Source of the DNA: Neogemmobacter tilapiae
GTDB lineage: Bacteria > Pseudomonadota > Alphaproteobacteria > Rhodobacterales > Rhodobacteraceae
Assembly: GCF_014652215.1 (NCBI RefSeq)
Contig: NZ_BMYJ01000003.1
Coordinates: forward strand, 186,001 to 250,000
Length of the DNA: 64,000 nucleotides
Direction: 5' to 3'
Within the stretch, counting starts at the first letter, position 1. Every line of letters begins with the position of its first letter. Below, one piece after another: positions 56,978-64,000 of this stretch. A program made the translations under genes and the position numbers. The notes under the pieces are model-generated. The model did not search any database. It saw only the letters and a program-made list of their open reading frames with translations, and was not told the DNA's origin.

Positions 56978-57930
56978 TCGGCATCGTGGGTGCAGGCGCT
57001 TTTGGCACGGCCCTCGGTGTGGCCTTGGCAAGCGAAAGCCGTGACGTAGTGCTTTGGGCGCGGGATGCGACCCAGGTGGCAGACATGGCATCGATCCGCG
57101 AAAACAAAGCTCTTCCCGGGGTGAGGCTTCCGCCGGCCTTGCATCCAGCCGCTGCGCTAGAGGATTTGTCGGCGGCACAAGTCGTTCTTCTGACCTTGCC
57201 GATGCAGGCATTGCATGGCTTTCTGGATATGTATCAATCTCATTTCAGCCATAAGATACTGGTCGCTTGCTGTAAGGGCATTGACCTATCGGCCCTGACT
57301 GGCCCATCGCATGTCATCGCCCGCACCTGCCCGTCTGCCACCCCCGCTGTGCTCACGGGGCCATCCTTTGCCGCCGACATCGCCCGCGGCCTTCCCACAG
57401 CCTTAACCCTTGCCTGTGATGATCCGCAGATTGGTGAGATGCTTCAACGGGCACTTTCAACGCCTGCACTGCGGCTTTACCGCACGACAGATGTCACCGG
57501 GGCCGAATTAGGCGGAGCATTGAAGAATGTCATCGCTATCGCTTGCGGTGTCGCGATTGGCGCGGGTTTGGGTGAAAGCGCGCGGGCCGCGTTGATGGCG
57601 CGGGGCTTTGCCGAGATGCAGCGGCTGGCCTTGGCGCGGGGTGCGCAGGCCGAGACGCTGATGGGGCTTTCAGGCTTTGGCGATCTGGTGCTGACCTGCA
57701 CCTCCGCCCAATCCCGAAATTTCCGCCACGGCCTTGCGCTGGGCAAGGGTGAAGCTCCGCCTGCGGCCACGGTCGAAGGAGTCGCCACAGCCCAAGCTGT
57801 CGCCCGTTTGGCGGGACAGTTGGGGCTGGAAATGCCAGTCACGGCGCAGGTCGCAGCGCTTGTCACGGGTCGTCAGACCGTCAAGAATGCTTTGGAAAGC
57901 CTGCTGACCCGTCCGTTAAAAGAGGAATGA
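56974..57930 (+). CDS. gpsA: Glycerol-3-phosphate dehydrogenase [NAD(P)+] GpsA
   Basis: A 318-residue enzyme: [68 protein letters not shown] and [18 protein letters not shown]. It makes sn-glycerol-3-phosphate for phospholipids. ATG 56974 overlaps the tsaD stop; a longer frame runs inside tsaD. Confidence 0.97.
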   Translation: MIGIVGAGAFGTALGVALASESRDVVLWARDATQVADMASIRENKALPGVRLPPALHPAAALEDLSAAQVVLLTLPMQALHGFLDMYQSHFSHKILVACCKGIDLSALTGPSHVIARTCPSATPAVLTGPSFAADIARGLPTALTLACDDPQIGEMLQRALSTPALRLYRTTDVTGAELGGALKNVIAIACGVAIGAGLGESARAALMARGFAEMQRLALARGAQAETLMGLSGFGDLVLTCTSAQSRNFRHGLALGKGEAPPAATVEGVATAQAVARLAGQLGLEMPVTAQVAALVTGRQTVKNALESLLTRPLKEE

Positions 57931-57931
57931 G

Positions 57932-58207
57932 ATGCCCCTGTTCGCCCTGATCTGTGAAGACAAACCCGGCCATCTGGCCACCCGCATGGAAAACCGCCCC
58001 GCCCATTTGGATCACATCAAGAACAGCGGGGTCGTGGCCATGGCCGGGCCGACCCTGGACGGTGAGGGGCAGATGAATGGTTCGATCGTGGTGCTGGATG
58101 TGGCGGACCGGGCGGCGGCCGCGGCTTGGGCGGTAGCAGACCCCTATGCGAAAGCGGGATTGTTTGCCAATGTGGCGATCAAGGAATGGAAAAAGGTGAT
58201 CGGCTGA
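57932..58207 (+). CDS. YciI-family protein
   Basis: A 91-residue ferredoxin-like fold protein (MPLFALICEDKPGHL, RPAHLDHI, DPYAKAGLFANVAIKEWKKV). The conserved His in AHLDHI and Asp in DPY match the YciI active-site-like pair. Precise function unknown. It starts 1 nt after gpsA and its stop overlaps the EVE gene (TGATG). Confidence 0.92.
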   Translation: MPLFALICEDKPGHLATRMENRPAHLDHIKNSGVVAMAGPTLDGEGQMNGSIVVLDVADRAAAAAWAVADPYAKAGLFANVAIKEWKKVIG

Positions 58208-58626
58208 TGCCTTTCTGGTTGTTCAAATCCGAACCCGATACCTGGAGCTGGGACCAGCAGGTCGCCAAAGGCGAGGCGGGCGAGGAATGGCATGGGGTCC
58301 GCAATTATCAGGCGCGCAACAATATGCGGGCGATGAAGGTTGGGGATCTGGGGTTCTATTATCATTCCAATATCGGCAAGGCGGTGGTGGGGATCGTACA
58401 GGTTTGCCGGGAAAGCGCGCCGGACAGCACGACCGATGATCCGCGTTGGGATTGTGTGATGATCAAGGCGGTGCGGCCCTTGGCGCGGCCTGTCACGCTG
58501 GAGGAGTGCAAGGTTCAGCCGGGGTTGGAGCAGATGGTTCTGGTCAACAATTCCCGCCTCTCGGTCCAGCCGGTGACGGAGGCGGAATGGGCCATCGTTT
58601 GCCAGATGGGTGGGGTGGAGCCGTAG
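58207..58626 (+). CDS. EVE domain-containing protein
   Basis: A 139-residue PUA-like EVE domain: FWLFKSEPDTWSWDQQVA, WHGVRNYQARNNMRAM, GDLGFYYHSN and LVNNSRLSVQPVTEAEW. EVE domains bind modified bases in DNA or RNA. Co-transcription with tsaD, gpsA and YciI is a frequent alphaproteobacterial arrangement. Confidence 0.93.
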   Translation: MPFWLFKSEPDTWSWDQQVAKGEAGEEWHGVRNYQARNNMRAMKVGDLGFYYHSNIGKAVVGIVQVCRESAPDSTTDDPRWDCVMIKAVRPLARPVTLEECKVQPGLEQMVLVNNSRLSVQPVTEAEWAIVCQMGGVEP

Positions 58627-58663
58627 GAGGATTTCGATCCGACCGGCCTATGCAAAGCAGGCG

Positions 58664-58679
58664 ATTTCACGCGTGAAAT
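58664..58679. repeat. Perfect 16-bp palindrome
   Basis: ATTTCACGCGTGAAAT is a perfect palindrome 38 nt after the EVE stop, just before an AT-rich promoter-like stretch. It has the size of a dimeric regulator site; no gene downstream explains it. Confidence 0.75.
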
Positions 58680-58757
58680 ACAGAATATGTGCTTGATATT
58701 GTTTATATATGCAATATTTGGAATGTATATTCTGGGTGCCGCCATCCCGTTGCCCCA

Positions 58758-58798
58758 CATAAAAGAACGAAGGGCCGCGCACCCCTACGCAGCCCTTC
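58758..58798 (-). terminator. Minus-strand intrinsic terminator
   Basis: GAAGGGC/GCCCTTC arms (58769-58775 and 58792-58798) extend through CGCG/CGCA, and are followed on the - strand by GTTCTTTTAT. It lies about 90 bp past a first hairpin after the MFS gene, so it may be a tandem terminator or the end of a short RNA. Confidence 0.65.
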
Positions 58799-58882
58799 AT
58801 CCACCCCACGTGCCCCATTGCACACACGTGTTCTGATATAGGACCGCGCATCCTGCGCCGTTCATCTGAATCTGCGGCAAAG

Positions 58883-58913
58883 CCCCGATTCCGGCAAGCG
58901 CCGAATGTCGGGG
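58883..58913 (-). terminator. Terminator hairpin after the Fsr-type MFS gene
   Basis: CCCCGATTCCGGC (58883-58895) pairs with GCCGAATGTCGGGG (58900-58913) with a small internal loop and a 4-nt loop AAGC. It sits 21 bp past the MFS stop on the - strand. Confidence 0.65.
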
Positions 58914-58934
58914 ATTTACCTCAAATGCTGTTGA

Positions 58935-60149
58935 TCACCGTGCCCGCAGGTTGGGCAGGAAGGCCGCCGCCAGACCGATCAGCGGCAGCCAGGCCGAGAT
59001 CTGAAAGACAAAATGCACATCGCGCGCATCCGCCACCTGCCCCATGATCGCCGCGCCCAGCGCGCCCATGCCAAAGGCCAGACCAAAGAACAGGCCCGCA
59101 ATCATCCCCACCTTTTGCGGCAGCAATTCTTGCGCATAGACGATGATCGCCGGAAAGGCCGAGGCCATGATCATCCCGCCCAGCGCCGACAGCACGATGC
59201 AGGGGTAAAGCCCCACATAGGGCATCAGGATCGAAAACGGGAAAACCCCCAGAATCGACAGCCAGATCACCCGTTTCCGCCCGATCCTGTCACCGACCGG
59301 CCCGCCAACAAAGGTGCCCAAGGCCACCGCCGCGAGATAGATGAACAGACAGAACTGTGCCTGATCCACGCTAAGCCCGAATTGTTCGATCAGGTAAAAG
59401 CTGTAATAGCTGGAAAAGCTGGCCGAATAGACAAACTTGGAAAACATCAGCAGGATCAGCAAGATCAGGGTCAAGCGCACCTTGCCGGGGGCCAGATCAT
59501 GCAGCTTGGGCCGACTTTTGCCCGCCAAGGCCCGGTGCGCGCCTTCGCGCACGAACCAGCGTCCGACATAGGTTAGCACCAACATGCCCAGCATCGCCAC
59601 GGCGGCAAACCATTCCACCGAAATCTGGCCGCGCGGCACGACAATCGCCGCTGCCGCCAAGGGCCCCAGCGAGGTGCCGATATTGCCGCCCACCTGAAAG
59701 AAGCTTTGCGCAAAGCCGGGGCGCATTCCAGCGGCCAGCCGCGCGATGCGCGAGGATTCAGGGTGAAAGATCGCCGATCCCAGACCGATCAGGGCCACCG
59801 AGATCAGCACCATGCCAAAGCTGGCCGCATGGGCCAGCAGGATCAGGCCGACCAGCGTGCTGCCCATTCCGGCGGCCAAGGCATAGGGCAAGGGGCGCTT
59901 GTCGGTGTAAAGGCCCACCAGCGGCTGAAGGATCGAGGCGGTGCCCTGAAAGGCCAGCGTGATCAGCCCGATTTGCCCATAGGTCAGGGCCAGTGAATCC
60001 TTGATCAGCGGATAGATCGCCGGGATCAGCGATTGCATCAGATCGTTCAGCATGTGGCAAAAGGCCACGGCAAAGATCACATGGGTGACGGTGGTCTCCG
60101 GCCCGTGCAGCGGCGCTGCATCGGGGCGGGTCTGGGGTGCGCTTGTCAT
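58935..60149 (-). CDS. MFS transporter, fosmidomycin-resistance (Fsr) family
   Basis: A 404-residue 12-helix exporter with HMLNDLMQSLIPAIYPLIKD, GLYTDKRPLPY, SAIFHPESSRIARLAAG, FFQVGGNIGTSLGPL and GPVGDRIGRKRVIW, closely following Fsr-type carriers. The family exports fosmidomycin and probably other small phosphonates or metabolites. ATG 60149 is preferred over 60185. Monocistronic, with a hairpin behind it. Confidence 0.92.
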   Translation of the reverse strand: MTSAPQTRPDAAPLHGPETTVTHVIFAVAFCHMLNDLMQSLIPAIYPLIKDSLALTYGQIGLITLAFQGTASILQPLVGLYTDKRPLPYALAAGMGSTLVGLILLAHAASFGMVLISVALIGLGSAIFHPESSRIARLAAGMRPGFAQSFFQVGGNIGTSLGPLAAAAIVVPRGQISVEWFAAVAMLGMLVLTYVGRWFVREGAHRALAGKSRPKLHDLAPGKVRLTLILLILLMFSKFVYSASFSSYYSFYLIEQFGLSVDQAQFCLFIYLAAVALGTFVGGPVGDRIGRKRVIWLSILGVFPFSILMPYVGLYPCIVLSALGGMIMASAFPAIIVYAQELLPQKVGMIAGLFFGLAFGMGALGAAIMGQVADARDVHFVFQISAWLPLIGLAAAFLPNLRAR

Positions 60150-60217
60150 GATTTCGTCCGCTTCGGGTCCGGCAAGGCGTAACATGCACCGGACCCGGGC
60201 GAAAGATCAGCGCCTGT

Positions 60218-60559
60218 TCATTTATACACGGCTTCTTTGCCGAAATGTTTGGTCAGAAGGTAATAGACAACCGCACGATGCTTGTTCCGCTCGGACCGGC
60301 CATATTGGTCGATCACCGCATTGATCGCTTCCATCAGTTTCGGCCCATCGGCCAGACCCAGTTTCTTGATCAGAAAATTGTTCTTCACCCGCTCCAGTTC
60401 CGCGTCATCGCTGGCCGCCACCGTTTCGCTGTCGGCACTATAGATCGACGGCCCACAACCGATGGTCACCTTGGTCAACAGATCCATGTCCGGCGCGACC
60501 TTGCATTTGTTCTTCAGGTCGTCGGCATATTTCGTGATCAGCTCGTCCCGCTTGCTCAT
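60218..60559 (-). CDS. DUF2853 family protein
   Basis: A 113-residue soluble protein, MSKRDELITKYADDLKNK, then KVTIGCGPSIYSADSETVA and KHRAVVYYLLTKHFGKE. Length and motifs match DUF2853, an all-helical family of unknown function common in alphaproteobacteria. The longer frame to 60670 lacks support. Confidence 0.87.
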   Translation of the reverse strand: MSKRDELITKYADDLKNKCKVAPDMDLLTKVTIGCGPSIYSADSETVAASDDAELERVKNNFLIKKLGLADGPKLMEAINAVIDQYGRSERNKHRAVVYYLLTKHFGKEAVYK

Positions 60560-60712
60560 TCCAAAGGCTCCTCGTCCCTGTGTGTTTTCGGCAGCAATGC
60601 CCTGCCGTAGCCGCGACCTTAGGCTATGTCTTGCACCGAACAAGGGGGAAGTTTCGTCGGCAGGTTGCACCCGACGAGAGTTGCGGGCAGTTTATGCCGA
60701 AGGAGAGCCCCA

Positions 60713-61624
60713 ATGAGCGCAGCGACCGAAGACATCTTGTTCGGCAAACTCCGTGATGCGGTGCAGGCGCAAAACGGCGAGTATCACGACACGGGCCGGC
60801 ATGTCGTGTCACTGCTGCCGCAGGGTTCGCGGCGATTGGCCATCACCTTTGACAATCTGGCTGCAAAGCGCGAGGCGGCCGATCGGATGCCTTGGGGCTA
60901 TGATTTTTTGGCGGCGGCCAATTGGGATGTCATGGGCGTCATGTCCAAGTCGTCGAACTGGTTCCGCGAAAGCACGCTTTACGACCTGTTTGACCATTTT
61001 CGGGATGCGCGGCTGTTTCAGCACTATGACCAAGTGGCTTTATACGGTTCGTCGATGGGCGGCTTTGGCGCTTGTGCTTTTGCGTCGGCCGTCCCCGGCT
61101 GCACGGTTTTTGCCTTTGCGCCACAGCGGAGCCTGGCACCGGAGCTGGCCCATTTCGAATTGCGTTATCGCTATGGTCGGCGGCAGGGCGATTGGACCGA
61201 TCCGCGCTATCGGGACGGGGCCGAGGGCATTAAAGCCGCGCGGCGGGTCTATCTGGCCTATGATCCACGCGAAAGGCTGGATGGGATGCATGTGGCGATG
61301 CTGACGGGGCCAAATGTGATGCCGCTGGTCATGCCGGGCGTTGGGCACAAAATCCCGCCTATGCTGTTGAAGATGGGGATCCTGAAGCCCTTGGCGCAGG
61401 CTGCGCTGATGGGCACTTTGGAGCCTATGGAATTCCACCAGCTTTATCGCCAGCGGCGAAATTCTGTGCCTTGGGTCGAAAGATTGTTGTCGCGCGCCTT
61501 GGCACGAAAACATTACCATATGGGGGCTGCGGCCGGTGAGCGGGCGATGTCAATGCAGCCGCATTGGAAAATCAGACATCAACTGAACGCGCTGCGGGCG
61601 GCGGCAAAAGATTTGGGACCGTAG
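60713..61624 (+). CDS. Putative alpha/beta-hydrolase-fold protein
   Basis: A 303-residue protein with nucleophile-elbow motif LYGSSMGGFGACAFA (about residues 112-126), ITFDNLAAKREA near the N-terminus and PGVGHKIPPMLLK, whose His could complete a triad. Such proteins in this group are sometimes labelled phosphoadenosine phosphosulfate reductase, but nothing here resembles that enzyme. ATG 60713 has AGGAG at 60701. Lipase, esterase or acyltransferase activity is possible. Confidence 0.75.
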   Translation: MSAATEDILFGKLRDAVQAQNGEYHDTGRHVVSLLPQGSRRLAITFDNLAAKREAADRMPWGYDFLAAANWDVMGVMSKSSNWFRESTLYDLFDHFRDARLFQHYDQVALYGSSMGGFGACAFASAVPGCTVFAFAPQRSLAPELAHFELRYRYGRRQGDWTDPRYRDGAEGIKAARRVYLAYDPRERLDGMHVAMLTGPNVMPLVMPGVGHKIPPMLLKMGILKPLAQAALMGTLEPMEFHQLYRQRRNSVPWVERLLSRALARKHYHMGAAAGERAMSMQPHWKIRHQLNALRAAAKDLGP

Positions 61625-61660
61625 TCCGCTGACCTTTTTGCCGCCGCACGGGCCCTATCA

Positions 61661-63049
61661 TCAATAACGATAGTGATCCGATTTGAACGGGCCTTCCACC
61701 GTGACGCCGATGTAATCGGCCTGATCCTTGCGCAATTCGGTCAGTTTGACGCCGATCTTTTTCAGGTGCAGGCGGGCGACTTTTTCGTCCAGCGCTTTCG
61801 GCAGGATATAGACGCCGGGCGCATAGTCCTGCCCTTTGGTCCAAAGCTCGATCTGGGCCAGCACCTGGTTGGTGAACGAGGCCGACATGACAAAGGACGG
61901 GTGGCCGGTGGCGTTGCCAAGGTTCAAAAGACGACCTTCGGACAGCAGGATGATGCGGTTGCCCGAGGGCATTTCGATCATATCCACCTGTTCCTTGATA
62001 TTGGTCCATTTGTGGTTGCGCAGGGCGGCGACCTGGATTTCGTTGTCGAAGTGGCCGATGTTGCCGACGATGGCCATATCCTTCATCTCGCGGATATGTT
62101 CGATGCGGATGACGTCGCGGTTGCCCGTGGTGGTGATGAAGATGTCGGCCGTGGCGACTTCGTCTTCCAGCAGGGTGACCTCATAGCCGTCCATCGCGGC
62201 CTGAAGGGCGCAGATCGGATCGACTTCGGTGACTTTGACGCGGGCACCTGCGCCACGCAGGGATGCGGCGGAACCCTTGCCGACATCGCCATAGCCGCAG
62301 ACGACGGCGACTTTGCCGGCCATCATCGTGTCGGTGGCGCGGCGGATGCCGTCGACCAGCGATTCTTTGCAGCCGTATTTGTTATCGAATTTCGACTTGG
62401 TGACCGAATCGTTCACGTTGATCGCGGGGAAGGGCAGTTGGCCCTTTTTGTGCAGATCATAGAGGCGATGGACGCCGGTGGTGGTTTCTTCGGAAACGCC
62501 CTTGATGGCCGCCTTGGTCTTGGCGAACCAGCCGGGAGATTGCTTCATCCGTTTCTGGATTTGCAGTTTGATGACTTCTTCTTCTTCGGATTGCGGGACG
62601 GCGAGGACATCCTCACCTGCTTCCATCCGGGCGCCCAGAAGGACGTAAAGCGTGGCGTCGCCGCCATCGTCGAGGATCATGTTCGCGCCTTCGGGGAACA
62701 TGAAGGATTTGTCCAGATAGTCCCAATGTTCTGTCAGGGTCTGGCCCTTGACGGCGAAAACTGGGATGCCCGCGGCGGCAATGGCTGCGGCGGCGTGGTC
62801 TTGGGTTGAAAAGATGTTGCACGAGGCCCAGCGCACATCGGCCCCCAGCGCGACCAGCGTTTCGATGAGTGCGGCGGTCTGGATGGTCATGTGCAGCGAG
62901 CCCACGATCCGCGCGCCTTTGAGCGGCTGGCTGGCCCCGAATTCCTCGCGGCAGGCCATCAGGCCCGGCATTTCGGTTTCGGCGATGGTCAGTTCCTTGC
63001 GCCCAAACTCGGCCAGTGCGATGTCCTTGACGACGTAATCTTGCGGCAT
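61661..63049 (-). CDS. ahcY: S-adenosylhomocysteine hydrolase
   Basis: A 462-residue enzyme with [50 protein letters not shown], the NAD loop [13 protein letters not shown] and C-terminal KSDHYRY, the conserved Lys-Tyr end that contacts NAD. It splits SAH to adenosine and homocysteine, recycling the methyl cycle. ATG 63049 is chosen over 63106. No SAH or SAM riboswitch pattern is evident in the 60 bp upstream. Confidence 0.98.
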   Translation of the reverse strand: MPQDYVVKDIALAEFGRKELTIAETEMPGLMACREEFGASQPLKGARIVGSLHMTIQTAALIETLVALGADVRWASCNIFSTQDHAAAAIAAAGIPVFAVKGQTLTEHWDYLDKSFMFPEGANMILDDGGDATLYVLLGARMEAGEDVLAVPQSEEEEVIKLQIQKRMKQSPGWFAKTKAAIKGVSEETTTGVHRLYDLHKKGQLPFPAINVNDSVTKSKFDNKYGCKESLVDGIRRATDTMMAGKVAVVCGYGDVGKGSAASLRGAGARVKVTEVDPICALQAAMDGYEVTLLEDEVATADIFITTTGNRDVIRIEHIREMKDMAIVGNIGHFDNEIQVAALRNHKWTNIKEQVDMIEMPSGNRIILLSEGRLLNLGNATGHPSFVMSASFTNQVLAQIELWTKGQDYAPGVYILPKALDEKVARLHLKKIGVKLTELRKDQADYIGVTVEGPFKSDHYRY

Positions 63050-63108
63050 GTCCCGATCCTTGATCCTGATGTCGCGGCGCGGATAGCATTTTGGCAGCCA
63101 CGGCACAA

Positions 63109-64000
63109 TCAGTCGCTGAACAGGGCGACGTAGGAGTGATAGCGGAAAATCCGGTTCCGCTTGTTGCCGGTCGTCTCTTGGACCAGTTCCATACTTACCA
63201 GCCGTTCAACCAGATTGTTTGCCGCCTGAACCGAAATGTCCAAATGCTCGGCGACGTAAGCCACAGTAAAGATCGGATGCCTGTAAAGTGACTCGAGCAA
63301 TTTGAGCCCATTCCCAGCGCTTCGCCCCAAGACAGAAATCAAACCGTCGCGATGCGCCTCTCGCATCTGGACGATCTTTCGTGCCGTCTCGGCCGCTTCA
63401 TTTGCAACCTCGGCAACGCCCCTTAGAAAGAACTTTAACCATTCCTCCCATGCACCGTCTGTTCTCGTGGCTTGCAAGAGGTCGTAGTAGCGTGCCCGGT
63501 TGCGTTTCAAGTAGTGAGACAGATAGAGAACGGGCTTTCCAAGTTCTTGTTGCTGACAAAGGCAAAATGCTATTAAGAGCCGTCCCATCCGTCCGTTACC
63601 GTCTAGAAATGGGTGCAGGGTCTCGAACTGAGCATGGATGAGTCCCAACCTGACGAGCAGCGGAAGGCCATCTTGAACATGCAGATAGCTTTCCAGAGCG
63701 CCTAAAAGTCTTGGCAGTTCAGAAGGTGGTGGCGGAACAAAGCTGGCACTCTTCAGTCCGGCTCCAGCCGGACCAATCCAGTTCTGACTGACACGAAATT
63801 CGCCTGGCGTTGCATGCTGTCCGCGCACGCCACGCATGAGTTCCTTATGTATTTCTCGGATCAGACGCATTGATAGGGGCAGTGTATCAAGTCGATCTAA
63901 CCCGTAATTCAGTGCTGCGATGTAATTCAGGATTTCTTCCGTATCATCGGGTCTTGTCGGGTCAAAAATTTGTGCTTCAACTTCAAGTACATCGCCCAAA
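63109..64000 (-). CDS. Fic-family protein, N-terminus beyond the window
   Basis: The frame is open to the right edge; 297 residues are visible. The AMP-transfer motif [12 protein letters not shown] is intact, and a C-terminal winged helix follows ([20 protein letters not shown]). The first visible residues, [10 protein letters not shown], normally follow the inhibitory helix (S/T)xxxE(G/N) of class II Fic proteins, so roughly the first 80 residues are missing here. It AMPylates a protein target, commonly a Tyr, Ser or Thr hydroxyl. It lies 59 bp upstream of ahcY on the same strand. Confidence 0.93.
   Translation of the reverse strand, partial: LGDVLEVEAQIFDPTRPDDTEEILNYIAALNYGLDRLDTLPLSMRLIREIHKELMRGVRGQHATPGEFRVSQNWIGPAGAGLKSASFVPPPPSELPRLLGALESYLHVQDGLPLLVRLGLIHAQFETLHPFLDGNGRMGRLLIAFCLCQQQELGKPVLYLSHYLKRNRARYYDLLQATRTDGAWEEWLKFFLRGVAEVANEAAETARKIVQMREAHRDGLISVLGRSAGNGLKLLESLYRHPIFTVAYVAEHLDISVQAANNLVERLVSMELVQETTGNKRNRIFRYHSYVALFSD

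Larger units (their letters stand above)
58627..58934. other. AT-rich non-coding gap with palindrome and two minus-strand hairpins
   Basis: No convincing protein gene. The left part is the most AT-rich stretch of the neighbourhood (TTGATATTGTTTATATATGC around 58691-58710) and resembles a promoter. The right part carries two - strand terminator-like hairpins about 85 bp apart. A small RNA between them is possible. Confidence 0.5.

Noticed and set aside
58648-58851. 67-codon minus-strand frame in the AT-rich gap
   Set aside because: It spans a terminator hairpin and the palindrome, lacks a ribosome site and has no conserved pattern.
63050-63108. SAH or SAM riboswitch before ahcY
   Set aside because: The gap is only about 60 bp and shows none of the conserved aptamer segments.

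Overview
The window looks like a chromosome segment of a Rhodobacteraceae-type alphaproteobacterium. This rests on high GC, short intergenic gaps, many ATGA start/stop overlaps, the neighbouring hemD / Mic60-like / hemY and tsaD-gpsA-YciI-EVE groups, a TPP-riboswitch-led thiCOSGEFD operon, and a large load of sugar ABC transporters. I see no insertion sequence, prophage, CRISPR array or integrase. The species call is inference.

Layout. 1-4.3 kb (+): the end of a sugar/polyol ABC operon (binding-protein tail, terminator-like hairpin, DUF2291 lipoprotein, double ATPase, permease) followed by a DeoR regulator. 4.3-9.4 kb: a TetR regulator divergent from an RND efflux pair. 9.4-25.1 kb: a sulfur block. 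It holds an organosulfur operon (TauD dioxygenase, flavin monooxygenase, SsuABC-type transporter, FMN reductase), a sulfate operon (77-aa protein, sbp, cysT, cysW, cysA), an L-Asp/Glu racemase, an AraC/SDR pair, an Rrf2 regulator, an Lrp regulator, and a tight cassette of an RBBP9-like hydrolase, two tiny membrane proteins and a YdhS-like FAD protein. 25.3-31.4 kb: the complete thiamine operon behind a TPP riboswitch. 31.5-38.6 kb: an arabinofuranoside operon (binding protein, two permeases, LacI, GH127, ATPase). 38.6-42.2 kb: LysR divergent from MFS, a Tat-exported cyclophilin-like protein and a zinc dehydrogenase. 42.2-43.2 kb: an Xre/ParS-RES toxin-antitoxin pair with a long palindromic operator. 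43.2-50.5 kb: a second sugar operon (Gfo/Idh, isomerase, ABC transporter) divergent from its LacI regulator. 50.6-52.5 kb: a protein made almost wholly of RTX repeats. 52.6-64 kb: tRNA-Thr and housekeeping genes (hemY, Mic60-like, hemD, tsaD, gpsA, YciI, EVE, Fsr-type MFS, DUF2853, an alpha/beta hydrolase, ahcY) and a Fic protein cut by the right edge.

The most interesting signal is in the sulfur block. A nearly invariant 9-mer, ATCACGACA (or its complement TGTCGTGAT), occurs upstream of the organosulfur operon, in the cys/racemase divergent region, between rrf2 and lrp, and just before the RBBP9/FAD cassette. I found no other intergenic copy by eye. It suggests one regulon, probably under the four-cysteine Rrf2 protein encoded there. 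It also implies that the uncharacterised hydrolase / two-microprotein / FAD-protein cassette, the 77-aa protein and the unusual N-terminal extension of Sbp work in sulfur assimilation.
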